A DNA stretch of 58,284 nt from Lentisphaerota bacterium (GCA_015061665.1 SUWC01000010.1:1-58284), one strand, 5' to 3'. Positions 6,921 to 17,074 are shown, counted from the stretch's first letter. The notes: generated from the sequence alone by a model not told the origin. Numbers and translations: made by a program.

Positions 6921-9884
6921 ATGAAAAAAGTTTTCTTCCTTGCGTTTTCGGCACTATTCGCCGTAAGGTTCGCTTTGGCGGCTTCGGCGACCGTTGGGGG
7001 CGTCACGTACAACTATGTCGTGAGTTCCTACTGGTACGACGAAGAGACCGAGGAAGAGTACAATGGCCAGTTTGCCGTAATCACCGGGGCAAAGGGCGCG
7101 AAGGGAAAGCTTTCCATCCCGAAGAAGCTCGGCAAGTACCCCGTTTTGAAAATCGGGGACTACGCCTTCGAGGAAAACAACGCCATCACCTCGGTCGTCA
7201 TCCCCGCTGGCGTGAGGGAAATTGGAAGCTACGCGTTTGAGGAGTGCGGCAAGCTGACATCCGTCTCCCTTCCCGAAGGGCTGGCAATCATCGGGTACGA
7301 TGCGTTCTGCGGCTGCAGGAAGCTCGGCGACATCACCATTCCGTCGACGCTTCATCCTGCGTACGGATACGATGGCGTAGCATTCTGCTTCTGCTACGGG
7401 ATGAAAAGCATAGCTGTTGCCGATGGCAACGCATACTACAAATCCGTCGGCGGAGTAGCGTACTCGGCCGACGGCTCGACGCTCGTGTCCTATCCGGCCG
7501 GAAGGACAGGCGCATTCGAAATTCCAGAAGACGTGACGTCCGTCTCAGGCGAGGCTTTCGCAGGGGCGCGCGTTTCGTCCGTCTTCGTCCACTCCGGCGT
7601 CGAATGGATCGGCGACGGGGCGTTCCTCGAATGCCATAGCCTGACGAATATAACGGTCGATCCCGACAACGAATACTACAAGGACGTCAACGGCGCTCTG
7701 TTCTCCAAGGACGGCACGAGATTCATTTCCTATCCTGCGGGGAAAAGCACCGCCACGATCTACACTCTTCCCCAGTCGGTGACTCAAATCGGCGACGATG
7801 CGTTTGCCGGGTGCAAGTTCAAGGGCATAATCCTTCCCTCGACGCTTTCGGAACTTTCATACGAGGCGTTCGAGGGCTGCGAGAAGTTGACGCAGGTCAT
7901 TCTCGGCACCGGGCTTTCGACAATCAACGACCAGTCGTTTTACTATGTCCCGAAACTCTCGACCGTTACGCTTCCGCAAAGCGTCGAGTATATCGAAAGC
8001 TGTGCGTTTGAAGAATGCGGGATGAAGACCTCGACGATTTACTATCCAAGGAGCGCCGGTCGGCATCGTCATGCGTTCGAGGATTGCCCTGCGAAGAAGA
8101 TCGCGTATTCCTCGGCCTGCACCGTCGCCTTCGACTTGAACTACGACGGCGCGGGCGATTACCTCTACGACCGCAATGTCGTGGCAAAGCAGCCAGTCGG
8201 CATTCTTCCGACTCCAAGGCGTCAGGGCTATGGCTTCGCGGGCTGGTGGACTGCGCCAAACGGCGGCACGAAGATTTCCTCCGCTACGAAGATATCCAGG
8301 GACACGACTTTCTACGCGAGGTGGGCGCGGGCAGTCGCGATAACGAAGAAAGGCAGCGGCACCGTTGCTGGCGGAGGGAACAAGACTGTCGGCAGCAAGG
8401 TGACGCTTGCCGCCAAGCCTGCCAAAAACTGGACGTTCGTTGGCTGGGAGGCCTGGTGGGACATTGACGAAGGAGGCGACTATTCGAAAGGCGCATTCTC
8501 TCGCAAGCCGACGTTTTCGTTCACGATGCCTGACGACGCGGTAGATGCCTTAGCTTATTTTGTGAGGAAGCCAGAGGACTATGCTCCAATAATCGACGCC
8601 GAGTATTCCACCTGGTATGTGGCGGATGGCCAAGACGACTACATATATATCGACTCCTTGTCGTATTCGACTCTGAAGGCATCCAATCTACCGAAGGGCA
8701 TTTCCCTGAAGGGTGAAAGCTACGTGAAGGACGGAGACAATGTTTTCGCGCTCGTGAAGACCGGCGCGACAAAGCCGGGTGTGTATTCCGTCAAGCTCAC
8801 CGCGACGAACCGTTCCGGCAAGTCGTCCACGAAGACAATCAAGGTGGTCACCCCCAACATCGTCGATGAAGGCATAATCACGATAGACGCGGCGAAACGT
8901 TATGAGGTAAGCGCCGGCTTCACCTTCGATGCCTCCGCATGGGAGGAGCTGGGGATCAGTGCGCTTGGCGGCTGGAAGATAACGGCGGCTAGCGGCATTG
9001 CCGGCCTTTCGTGGAAGAACGGCCGCCTTGCGGGTGTTCCGACAGCCCCTGGCGTTCACTGCGTGACGTTCACGTTGACGAAAGGCAAGCAGACGAAAAC
9101 GGCTACTGCGACGTTCTTCGTGAACCCGCTTCCGTCTGGAGTCTCCGGCACGTACTACGGCCATACCGGCGTTCCGGATACGGAGGGCGAATGGGACGAA
9201 GAGAAGGAAGAATACGTCTACGCCGATCCGCCCATGGGGCGCAAGTCGAAGAGGATAACGCTGACGATCGGCTCCGGCGGAAAGATTTCCGCGAAAGTCG
9301 GTTCACTGTCTCTTACGGGCACAGGAGTCTCGTACTCCGAATATGACGGGACGTACTATGTCCGTGCGCAGCTGAGGAAGAAGTCCGGCAAGACGACGTA
9401 CGACTACATCCTCGACGGCGCAGTTGATCCGTCCACCGGTTCGTTCGACGGCTCGTACTACGAATTCTCGTGCAGCGGCAGCACATGCATCTCGGGATGG
9501 AGGAATGCTGACTGCGGCGCGGTTGCGCGCAAGCGCCTGACCGATCCCGATGCGCTCGCAACCGCCAGGGGTGCGGGAAAGCGGGGCATGATTGTAAGAA
9601 AGAGCGGGTCAACGTACTGGCTTGACTGTCCCGAGTGCATTGCTGGCCCGGAGAAGTTCACCAAGACGCTTTTCGCCAAGGCCGACGAGAAGGGGCTTGT
9701 GACGCTTTCCGGCAAAATCGACGGCAAGGCCGTGAGCGGCACTGCGTATCTCCTGCCCACAGACGGCGACGACGGACTATACGTCGCGTATTTCTTCACA
9801 GGCGGCTTTGTAGTCGAGATCAATTATTGGCTTGACGGCTATGGGGAATACCAAAACGTCTATGGCACCGCCTGGAAGCAGTGA
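6921..9884 (+). CDS. BspA-type leucine-rich repeat surface protein with InlB B-repeat-like and Ig-like regions
   Basis: Signal peptide; LRR_5 pattern 'IGDYAFEENNAITSVVIPAGVREIGSYAFEECGKLTSVSLPEGLAIIGYDAF'; 'FDLNYDGAGDYLYDRNVVAKQPVGILPTPRRQGYGFAGWWTAPNGGTKISSATKISRDTTFYARW'. Confidence 0.85.
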   Translation: MKKVFFLAFSALFAVRFALAASATVGGVTYNYVVSSYWYDEETEEEYNGQFAVITGAKGAKGKLSIPKKLGKYPVLKIGDYAFEENNAITSVVIPAGVREIGSYAFEECGKLTSVSLPEGLAIIGYDAFCGCRKLGDITIPSTLHPAYGYDGVAFCFCYGMKSIAVADGNAYYKSVGGVAYSADGSTLVSYPAGRTGAFEIPEDVTSVSGEAFAGARVSSVFVHSGVEWIGDGAFLECHSLTNITVDPDNEYYKDVNGALFSKDGTRFISYPAGKSTATIYTLPQSVTQIGDDAFAGCKFKGIILPSTLSELSYEAFEGCEKLTQVILGTGLSTINDQSFYYVPKLSTVTLPQSVEYIESCAFEECGMKTSTIYYPRSAGRHRHAFEDCPAKKIAYSSACTVAFDLNYDGAGDYLYDRNVVAKQPVGILPTPRRQGYGFAGWWTAPNGGTKISSATKISRDTTFYARWARAVAITKKGSGTVAGGGNKTVGSKVTLAAKPAKNWTFVGWEAWWDIDEGGDYSKGAFSRKPTFSFTMPDDAVDALAYFVRKPEDYAPIIDAEYSTWYVADGQDDYIYIDSLSYSTLKASNLPKGISLKGESYVKDGDNVFALVKTGATKPGVYSVKLTATNRSGKSSTKTIKVVTPNIVDEGIITIDAAKRYEVSAGFTFDASAWEELGISALGGWKITAASGIAGLSWKNGRLAGVPTAPGVHCVTFTLTKGKQTKTATATFFVNPLPSGVSGTYYGHTGVPDTEGEWDEEKEEYVYADPPMGRKSKRITLTIGSGGKISAKVGSLSLTGTGVSYSEYDGTYYVRAQLRKKSGKTTYDYILDGAVDPSTGSFDGSYYEFSCSGSTCISGWRNADCGAVARKRLTDPDALATARGAGKRGMIVRKSGSTYWLDCPECIAGPEKFTKTLFAKADEKGLVTLSGKIDGKAVSGTAYLLPTDGDDGLYVAYFFTGGFVVEINYWLDGYGEYQNVYGTAWKQ

Positions 9885-9951
9885 CACCCATTTGGGTAAT
9901 GACAGATTCGGCATTATTTTGGTAAAATTATCCCCAACAAGGAGATAATAG

Positions 9952-11361
9952 ATGTACACACTAGGCATAGACTCGTCCACGCAGAGCGTCAAGGCTCTCG
10001 TCTGGGATGCCGCGGCAGGCAAGGTCGCGGCGTCCGTATCCGTCAATTTCGGCAAGGAACTGCCCGAGTTCAAATGCAAGGATGGTTTTCTGCCCAACGA
10101 CGATGCGCTTGTGAAGGAGGCGGATCCGCGTCTTTGGCTGGCCGCGCTGGACAAGGTGCTTCTCAAACTGAAGGATGCCTTCGACACGTCGAAGATCGAC
10201 GCCATAGGCGGCGACGGGCAGCAGCACGGAAGCGTCTACCTCAATTCCGCATGGCCCTCGGCGCTTTCGTCCCTTTCCGCGGCGCAGAGTCCCTCCTGCC
10301 TCGTGGACGCGTTTGCGGGCGTGTTCGCGCGCGAAAGGGCGCCGATATGGATGGACTCCTCCACAACCGCTGAATGTCGCGACCTTGACGCCAGGTTCGG
10401 CAAGTCCCTTCAGGAGCGCACTGGCTCGCCAGCGATCGAGCGCTTCACCGGTCCGCAGATCATGAAGTTCGCGCGCAGGAACCCGGAGCTCTGGGCAAAG
10501 ACGGAGAAAGTACATCTCGTCAGCTCCTTCCTCTGCTCGGTCCTCGCCGGAGCGGATGCCCCGATCGACACGGGCGACGGCGCGGGCATGAACCTCCTCA
10601 ACCTCGCCGAGATGAAGTGGGACGCCGAGATCTGCGACTTCACGGCTCCAGGCCTTCTTGCCAAGCTTCCTGCCGTCGCTCTGCCTGGTGGCAAGACCTC
10701 GCTTGCGCTCGCGCCTTATTTCGCGAAGTACGGTCTGCGCGCCGGCATCCCCGTCGTGCCGTTTACGGGCGACAACCCCGCTTCGCTCGTCGGCACTGGT
10801 GCGGACAAGCCCGGGATCGCCGTCGTGTCGCTTGGCACGAGCGATACGTTCTTCGCCGCGATGCCGCAGTTCAAGACCGATCCCAACGGTTACGGGCACG
10901 TCTTCGGCAATCCTTCGGGTGGCTGCATGAGCCTTGCGTGCTTCAAGAACGGCTCGCTAGCGCGCGAGAAGGTGCGCTCGCTCGTCGGGTGCGACTACAA
11001 GTTCTTCGACGAGACGTCCTTCGAGAAGGTCCCGATGGACGACCGCCGCGCGTTTCCGTACTTTGAAAGCGAAATCACCCCGATACACCCTGCCACCGGA
11101 ATCGAGGCGAACTTCGACTGGAATGCTGCGGACGACGCCGTGAAGGTGGTGTCCGTGATCCGCGGCCAGATCGGCAACATGTTCGAGCGCACGCGCTGGA
11201 TCGGCAAGTTCGACACGATCCGCGTAACGGGCGGCGCGAGCCGTTCCAAGGGAATCCGCGACACGATTGCCGCTGTGTTCGGCGCGAAGGTCGAGACGCT
11301 TGACGTGCCCGATTCCGCCGCGGTCGGAGGTGCGATCCTCGCCGCACGTGCGCTGGCCTAG
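9952..11361 (+). CDS. xylB: Xylulokinase-like FGGY carbohydrate kinase
   Basis: 'YTLGIDSSTQSVKALVWD', 'GGDGQQHGSVYL', 'VVSLGTSDTFFAA', 'RVTGGASRSKGIRDTIAAVFG'; SD AAGGAG; promoter TGGTAAAAT 9920-9928. Confidence 0.85.
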   Translation: MYTLGIDSSTQSVKALVWDAAAGKVAASVSVNFGKELPEFKCKDGFLPNDDALVKEADPRLWLAALDKVLLKLKDAFDTSKIDAIGGDGQQHGSVYLNSAWPSALSSLSAAQSPSCLVDAFAGVFARERAPIWMDSSTTAECRDLDARFGKSLQERTGSPAIERFTGPQIMKFARRNPELWAKTEKVHLVSSFLCSVLAGADAPIDTGDGAGMNLLNLAEMKWDAEICDFTAPGLLAKLPAVALPGGKTSLALAPYFAKYGLRAGIPVVPFTGDNPASLVGTGADKPGIAVVSLGTSDTFFAAMPQFKTDPNGYGHVFGNPSGGCMSLACFKNGSLAREKVRSLVGCDYKFFDETSFEKVPMDDRRAFPYFESEITPIHPATGIEANFDWNAADDAVKVVSVIRGQIGNMFERTRWIGKFDTIRVTGGASRSKGIRDTIAAVFGAKVETLDVPDSAAVGGAILAARALA

Positions 11362-11364
11362 TGG

Positions 11365-12465
11365 CTAGCGCGCGCGGCGGAAGGCGATGACGCCCAGGGT
11401 CAGGAAAATGGCTGCTGGCGCCATCGCCGCAGGGATGTGGTGCAGCCAGCCCTTGTACGCAAGGACCATGCACGTGATCTCGATGCCGTAGTAGGCGAAG
11501 AACATGCAGAGCGCGCCGAGGATTCCCTTGAATACGCTCTGGCGCCCTGAAATAACTCCGGCAGGGATGGCGAAGAGGGTTATCACGATGCATGCAAGCG
11601 GCGAGAGCGCCTGCGACCAGGCGTCGTACAGCCATTCGCGGCGCGCGTCTTCGGAGAGGTCGTGGTTTGTCCTGAGGTAGCGGAACTTGTCCCTTACGGA
11701 ATTGTACTTCCTTTCCTTGTTCTGCATAAGCAGGTCGGAGGGACGTTCCCTGAAGGTCGGAAAGACGCGAAGCTTCATCGCGTCAAGGTCGGGCGTCGGC
11801 GTGGCGACCTCGGTCCCCGCCGCGTCGTAGTGGTGGACCGTGGGGTTCTCAAACCACCACTCGCCGTCGAGGTAGTCCGCCCGGTCCGCTATGACGCTCA
11901 TCATCGGCCCGCCGGAATTCTCGTAGTCCTGCACGACCTTTACGCCGAAGAGGTGCCTGGCGTCGGGCGTCGCAAGCGCGTCGATGGTCCAGGTTCGGTC
12001 GGACTTCGCGTTCCTGTAGACGATTCCGTTCACGCGCTCGAGCTTTTCGACGTCGAACCTTTCGTTTCGAAGCCGCTTGGCCCACTGTCCGTACCTCGGG
12101 ACGTACCACTCGTTCACAAATGCGACGAAGCCCGCCATGAGCAGCGCCACGAGGAGGATCGGGCGCGCTATCGCGAGGAACGAGACGCCGCTTGCGCGCA
12201 TCGCCACCAGCTCCGAGTGGCGGCAGAAGTTCCACATCGTGTAGAGCGCGGCAAGCATCAGCGCGGCGGGCGCGAGGTAGCGGAAGAAGGGCGAGACGTA
12301 CGCGCAGAAGTACTGCACTATCGTCGCCATCGGAAGCTTCGCCTCGAGCATGCGCGAGAGCGAGCCGAACAGCTCGAAGAGAACGTATATCGCTATGAAC
12401 CCGAAGAGGCAGTAGCTCAGCGGAACGAGGTATTCCCTCAGGATGTATCGGCCGAGCGTTTTCAT
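11365..12465 (-). CDS. LptF/LptG family permease (YjgP/YjgQ)
   Basis: 'LGRYILREYLVPLSYCLFGFIAIYVLFELFGSL', 'FFRYLAPAALMLAALYTMWNFCRHSELVAMRASGVS'. Confidence 0.85.
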   Translation of the reverse strand: MKTLGRYILREYLVPLSYCLFGFIAIYVLFELFGSLSRMLEAKLPMATIVQYFCAYVSPFFRYLAPAALMLAALYTMWNFCRHSELVAMRASGVSFLAIARPILLVALLMAGFVAFVNEWYVPRYGQWAKRLRNERFDVEKLERVNGIVYRNAKSDRTWTIDALATPDARHLFGVKVVQDYENSGGPMMSVIADRADYLDGEWWFENPTVHHYDAAGTEVATPTPDLDAMKLRVFPTFRERPSDLLMQNKERKYNSVRDKFRYLRTNHDLSEDARREWLYDAWSQALSPLACIVITLFAIPAGVISGRQSVFKGILGALCMFFAYYGIEITCMVLAYKGWLHHIPAAMAPAAIFLTLGVIAFRRAR

Positions 12466-13373
12466 GACTCGAGCGCGCCCGTGATTTCGCGTACGGACTT
12501 GAACCCATGCCGCTCGCCGTAGGCGGCGATTCCGTCGTAGACTTCGGATACGACGTTCGGGTTGGAGAACGTCGCCGTTCCGACGGCTACCGCAGCAGCG
12601 CCTGCAAGCAGGAACTCTATTGCGTCCTTCGGCTCGTAGATTCCGCCCATCGCGAGGATGGGAAGCGATGTCGCCTTCGCGGCGTCGTAGACGAGCTTGA
12701 CGGCGGCGGGGTGCACGCAGCGTCCGGAGAGTCCGCCCGTCTTGTTGGCGATGACGGGCCTGCGCTTTTCGATGTCGATCACCATTGCGGGGATCGTGTT
12801 GATCATCGAAAGTGCGTTCGCGCCGGCGTTTTCGCAGGCATGGACGTAATGCGCGATGGAGGGGACGTTCGGCGCGAGCTTGACGATGAGCGGAAGCGTC
12901 GTCGCCTCGCGTACCGCCGCAACGACGGTTCCGAGTATCTTCGGGTCCTGCCCGAACGTATGTCCTCCCGACTTGACGTTCGGGCAGCTCACGTTCATCT
13001 CGATGGCGTCTGCAGCGTTTCCGATCTTGGCTGCGACTTCGGCGTATTCCGCGATGCTGCCGCCCCAGATGTTGGCGATCAGCGGGACGTTCGGCACCTG
13101 CTTGCGGTACCAGGGGATCGTCATCTTGAGGAAGTGCTCAATTCCGGCGCCCTGGAGGCCGATTGCGTTGACGAGCCCTCCCTTGACCTCCGCGTGGCGC
13201 GGCATCGGGTTGCCAGGCCAGGGCTCTATGCGGATTCCCTTCGCCGTTACGGCGCCTAGCTTGGAGTAGTCTACTGCGCCAATGTACTCCGTTCCGTATC
13301 CAAATGTTCCGCTGGCCGTCGCGACGGGCGACTTCATCTCAAGCCCGCCGAGGTTCACGCTCATGTCTATCAT
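12462..13373 (-). CDS. pyrD: Dihydroorotate dehydrogenase, catalytic subunit
   Basis: 'MIDMSVNLGGLEMKSPVATASGTFGYGTEY', 'EMNVSCPNVKSGG', 'MGGIYEPKDAIEFLLAGAAAVAVGTATF'; start set at 13373 behind GGAAGGAG, not the 376-aa ORF start. Confidence 0.88.
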   Translation of the reverse strand: MIDMSVNLGGLEMKSPVATASGTFGYGTEYIGAVDYSKLGAVTAKGIRIEPWPGNPMPRHAEVKGGLVNAIGLQGAGIEHFLKMTIPWYRKQVPNVPLIANIWGGSIAEYAEVAAKIGNAADAIEMNVSCPNVKSGGHTFGQDPKILGTVVAAVREATTLPLIVKLAPNVPSIAHYVHACENAGANALSMINTIPAMVIDIEKRRPVIANKTGGLSGRCVHPAAVKLVYDAAKATSLPILAMGGIYEPKDAIEFLLAGAAAVAVGTATFSNPNVVSEVYDGIAAYGERHGFKSVREITGALES

Positions 13374-13393
13374 TTTGCGACTCCTTCCGAGTT

Positions 13394-14164
13394 TCAGTCC
13401 CAGACAAGGTCGACGGCCCTGAAGACAGGACCCTCGATGCAGCAGCGCGAGTTGCCGCGCACCGTCTTCTGGATGCATGCGTAGCACGCCCCCACGCCGC
13501 AGATCATGTGGCGGTCCATCGATATCCAGCCGGGGACGCCAAGCTCGACGGCGCGGTCCGACACGGCCTTGAGCAGCCCGTCGGGACCGCACGTGAAGAG
13601 CTCGAACGGCTCTCCCTTTTCGCGTAGCTCGCGTATCGTCTCGTCAAGCGGGAGGGTCACGAAGCCCTTCGCGCCGCGCGAGCCGTCGTTGGTCGCCAGG
13701 CGCATCTCGACGCCGGGGATCCTCTCGAAGCGGTCCAGCGCGAGAAGGTCGCCTTCGGTCCGTCCGCCCGCGAACAGGATCTTGCGCCCCTCCAGCCTGC
13801 GGGCAAGGAAATGAAGCGGAGCGACGCCGTATCCTCCGCCGACGAGCAGCGCGGTTCCGCTGCACTTGACGGGGAAGCCGTGCCCCAGCGGGCCCATGAC
13901 CTCGATCGTGTCGCCGACCTTTGCGAGGTTGAGCGCGGACGTGCCGCGGCCGACCGTCTTGTAAAGGACGGTGACGAGCCCGTTCGCTGCGTCGAAGACG
14001 GAGAACGGGCGCCGCAGCGCGCTTTCCTCAAGCGCGGGGACGCGGATGTGGACGAACTGCCCGGGCACGAGTCCGGCGGAGATCGCGGGCGCCTCGAGGA
14101 CGAGGTACCTGTATCCGCCGCCTATTTCGTCGTGCGCAACGACTTTTGTCTTTTCGTTTGTCAT
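13394..14164 (-). CDS. pyrK: Dihydroorotate dehydrogenase electron transfer subunit
   Basis: FAD/NAD-binding reductase motifs plus 'HMICGVGACYACIQKT' FeS cysteine motif; adjacent pyrD. Confidence 0.85.
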   Translation of the reverse strand: MTNEKTKVVAHDEIGGGYRYLVLEAPAISAGLVPGQFVHIRVPALEESALRRPFSVFDAANGLVTVLYKTVGRGTSALNLAKVGDTIEVMGPLGHGFPVKCSGTALLVGGGYGVAPLHFLARRLEGRKILFAGGRTEGDLLALDRFERIPGVEMRLATNDGSRGAKGFVTLPLDETIRELREKGEPFELFTCGPDGLLKAVSDRAVELGVPGWISMDRHMICGVGACYACIQKTVRGNSRCCIEGPVFRAVDLVWD

Positions 14165-14171
14165 TGCCAAT

Positions 14172-14180
14172 ATTATACCA
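14172..14180 (-). promoter_or_regulatory. TGGTATAAT promoter, 7 nt from pyrK ATG
   Basis: Reverse complement of 14165-14190 reads ..ATGGTATAATATTGGCA|ATG. Confidence 0.65.
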
Positions 14181-14284
14181 TAATGGGACGATGCAGCGCG
14201 TACATAAGAAATGCGCCCATTGTCATGCCTGTCCATTTATGGTAGAATTGGACGCAAATAACCAAGAAAGGAATCTCACAAGCA

Positions 14285-15508
14285 ATGAAACGGCTTATGT
14301 TCGGCCTGATGGCCGCCGCAGTGATGTCCGTCTGCTTCGCAGGAGCAGAAGTCAAGGAGTCCGCAACCACCCTTGTGAAGGATGCGCTTGCGTCCTGGGT
14401 CGAGAAGGGCGAGCTTCCAGGCGCCATATCGGTCCTCTACAACAACGGAGTTCAGGAAATCGCGTGCGTCGGCTATGCCAACGTCGAGCAGAAGCGTCCG
14501 ATCACCATGGACGACGCGTTCATGCAGTGCTCGCAGACGAAGGGCTTCTGCGGAGTCACCGTCGCGAAGCTCGTTGAGGAGGGCAAGCTGAATCTCGACG
14601 ATCCCGTTTCGAAGTACCTCCCCGAGTTCAAGACGCTGTGGGTGAAAGGCCCCGAGGTGAACGGCGTGCGGACTCTTGTCAAGGCGAACAACGTCCTTAC
14701 GATACGCATGTGCCTCAACCACACCGGCGGTTTCCCGTTCGAGACCAGCGCCAAGCAGCCCGGCGTCAAGGGCGGCGGATGGTCCGGCGGCGCGCCCCTG
14801 CGCCCGAATGCCGCCGTCGCAGCTGCCTCGCCGCTCCTTTTCGAGCCTGGCACGAAGGTGCAGTACTCCAACACCGGCATCGACATTGCGGCGACGGTCG
14901 TCGAGGTCGTAACGGGCAAGAAGTGGGAGGATTATCTCAAGGAGACGGTGCTTGATCCGCTAGGCATGAAGAGCACATGGTTCTGGCCTACCGACGAGCA
15001 GCTGAAGACGCAGATCGAGATGTACGACTGCCGCAAGGACCAGCCCGCGAAGTGGCGCCTCCAGAACGACCAGCAGCAGCGTCCGTACAACGACGGCCAT
15101 GTGTTTGCATCCGCCGGTGCAGGCCTCTGGACGACGGCGAGCGACCAGCTTAAGTTCTACAAGATGCTCATGAACCTGGGCGAGGGGGAGAACGGAGTGC
15201 GCATCCTCAAGGAGGAGACGGTCAAGTCGATTCTCGCCGTCTCCACGCGTCCCAAGGGGCTTGGCGGCTACTCCCTTGGCCTTTCCGCCCCCGAGGTCGA
15301 CAATGAGGACCAGTGGTTCGGCCATGGCGGTGCATGGGGCACGAACTGCCTCGTCAACTGGCACAGGAAGCAGCTCAAGCTCTGGGTCGTCCAGCTCTGC
15401 GGCGGTCCGCGTCCGTGGGAGAAGGCCAGGGACGAAGCGGCCAACGAATTCTTCAAGGCTGCGATCGACAATTCCGCCGTCGAGGCCTACACGGGCCGCG
15501 TCAAGTAG
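14285..15508 (+). CDS. Serine hydrolase, beta-lactamase class C/esterase-like, secreted
   Basis: Signal peptide; 'MQCSQTKGFCGVTVAKLVEEGKLNLDDPVSKYLPEF', 'YSNTGIDIAATVVEVVTGK', 'FGHGGAWGTN'. Confidence 0.85.
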   Translation: MKRLMFGLMAAAVMSVCFAGAEVKESATTLVKDALASWVEKGELPGAISVLYNNGVQEIACVGYANVEQKRPITMDDAFMQCSQTKGFCGVTVAKLVEEGKLNLDDPVSKYLPEFKTLWVKGPEVNGVRTLVKANNVLTIRMCLNHTGGFPFETSAKQPGVKGGGWSGGAPLRPNAAVAAASPLLFEPGTKVQYSNTGIDIAATVVEVVTGKKWEDYLKETVLDPLGMKSTWFWPTDEQLKTQIEMYDCRKDQPAKWRLQNDQQQRPYNDGHVFASAGAGLWTTASDQLKFYKMLMNLGEGENGVRILKEETVKSILAVSTRPKGLGGYSLGLSAPEVDNEDQWFGHGGAWGTNCLVNWHRKQLKLWVVQLCGGPRPWEKARDEAANEFFKAAIDNSAVEAYTGRVK

Positions 15509-15514
15509 CACCTG

Positions 15515-16048
15515 ATGGAAGTCTGGGAACAGGTTTCCGAAGACAGGGAGCGCGGCGCGCGCGCACTGATCTCCGAATACGGAGGCCGTCTGTACGCCGC
15601 CGCGTTCCACATCTGCCAGAACGAGCACGACGCGGAGGATCTCGTCCAGCGCACGCTTGTCCGCGTCGTGGAGCGCATCTCGACCTTCAAGGGGGACGGG
15701 AACTTCTTCACGTGGATGTTCTCGATCCTCGTCAATTTCTACAGGATGGACATGCGGCGCAAGGCCGCTAACGCGCTCGTCTTCGGCGAAAACGAGGTCG
15801 AAACCGAGGACGAACGCCCGACTCCAGGCGAGGGCATGTCCAGGAAAGAGGACGCGGCGGCTGTCCGTCGCGCGGTCGCGCAGCTTCCAGACGGCATGCG
15901 GCTCGTGGTCGTAATGCACTACTTCAGCGGACTGTCCGTGCCCGAGATCGCGCGGTCGCTGGAGATTCCCGAAGGCACAGTATATTTCCGCCTTCACGGC
16001 GCCCGCAGGAAAATCCGCGAAATTCTTTCAAAGGTTTTTAATGAATAA
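15515..16048 (+). CDS. ECF-type RNA polymerase sigma factor
   Basis: 'CQNEHDAEDLVQRTLVRVVERISTFKGDGNFFTWMFSILVNFYRMDMRRK', 'YFSGLSVPEIARSLEIPEGTVYFRLHGARRKIRE'. Confidence 0.9.
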   Translation: MEVWEQVSEDRERGARALISEYGGRLYAAAFHICQNEHDAEDLVQRTLVRVVERISTFKGDGNFFTWMFSILVNFYRMDMRRKAANALVFGENEVETEDERPTPGEGMSRKEDAAAVRRAVAQLPDGMRLVVVMHYFSGLSVPEIARSLEIPEGTVYFRLHGARRKIREILSKVFNE

Positions 16049-16060
16049 GGCATCTAACCT
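16019..16060 (+). promoter_or_regulatory. Bipartite motif copy A (candidate ECF-sigma promoter)
   Basis: GAAATT-N6-AAGGTTTTT-N9-GGCATCTAACCT; identical elements and spacing to copy B. Confidence 0.65.
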
Positions 16061-16078
16061 CATGGAAGGGACAAGAAA

Positions 16079-17074
16079 GTGACTAGACGGCAGTTCCAGA
16101 ATCTAGACGCCGACGCGGAGGCGAAAGCCCTCGAGGCGGCGCTTCGCGACCCCGAGGGCTGGCCAACGCCTCCCCCGGGTTTCGCCGACCGTTGCCTGGA
16201 CGCCGTGCTCAAGGCGCATCCCGCGCCGAGGCAGTCGCTGTTCCGCCGCTGGTCGCGTCCGCTCAAGGTCGCCGCTTCGATCGCCGCAATGCTGGCGTTC
16301 ACGGGACTTGCCGCGTGGTTCGCAGTGGAACGCCTTGAGCCCTTCGCCCCATCGCCGTCCGTCCCCGAGCCAGCCGTGGCCGTGGACGCAGAGACGGAGA
16401 TGATTTCGAAAGAAAGCGAGGTAAAGATGATAGCACGCAAGATGGCAGGCATTGTCGGTGCCGCCATGACCACACTGGCAGTCGGCGCGACCGAAATGAC
16501 GAGCGAGCCGACGTTCGTGTTCCTCAAGCCCGAAACGAGTTCGTTCTGGCACACTGCCACGAACAACACGATGACCGTGCCTGTCGATTTCCCGACTGGC
16601 GCGACTTCCGCCAGGCTTTACGTCAGCGGCGTGAAGTACAACCACATCTACGAGAACATCACTGCCTCAGAATACACATTCGAGCTTCCCCCCGCCGAAA
16701 GCCCCGAGACGGAGAACGTCTACGACATCGCGCTTGTGTTCAACGACGCCGCCGAAACGAGGCGGACCGCGAAGCTGGGGCTCATCCAGGGGCTGTGCCC
16801 CGACTCCGAGGGCATTACGCGCTGCATTGCCCCGTCGAACGGACGCCTTTGGAAGAAGGCCAAGGGCCGCGCGGTTCTGCCCATACCGTACGGCACGGAA
16901 GAGCTGCTCGTCGACGGAGAGCTCGTCGACACGGGGCTCAACGGCGCGCAGGGCTGGTACGCGCTGCCCATCAAGGGCGGAAAGACGGTCTCGCTTTCGC
17001 TCATAGCGGGCGAGCTGAAGTACACGGCGTCCATCCTGGGCGGTGGAGCAGGGTTTATGCTCATTTTAAAGTGA
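16079..17074 (+). CDS. Anti-sigma-like single-pass membrane protein with secreted C-terminal domain (GTG start)
   Basis: Follows the ECF sigma gene; N-terminal Arg/Pro-rich cytosolic region plus TM 'VAASIAAMLAFTGLAAWFAV'; C-terminal beta-rich domain. Confidence 0.6.
   Translation: MTRRQFQNLDADAEAKALEAALRDPEGWPTPPPGFADRCLDAVLKAHPAPRQSLFRRWSRPLKVAASIAAMLAFTGLAAWFAVERLEPFAPSPSVPEPAVAVDAETEMISKESEVKMIARKMAGIVGAAMTTLAVGATEMTSEPTFVFLKPETSSFWHTATNNTMTVPVDFPTGATSARLYVSGVKYNHIYENITASEYTFELPPAESPETENVYDIALVFNDAAETRRTAKLGLIQGLCPDSEGITRCIAPSNGRLWKKAKGRAVLPIPYGTEELLVDGELVDTGLNGAQGWYALPIKGGKTVSLSLIAGELKYTASILGGGAGFMLILK

Noticed and set aside
13374-13592. 73-residue N-terminal extension of the pyrD ORF
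   Set aside because: The extension overlaps pyrK and is Arg-rich; a good SD and the family-typical N-terminus occur at 13373.
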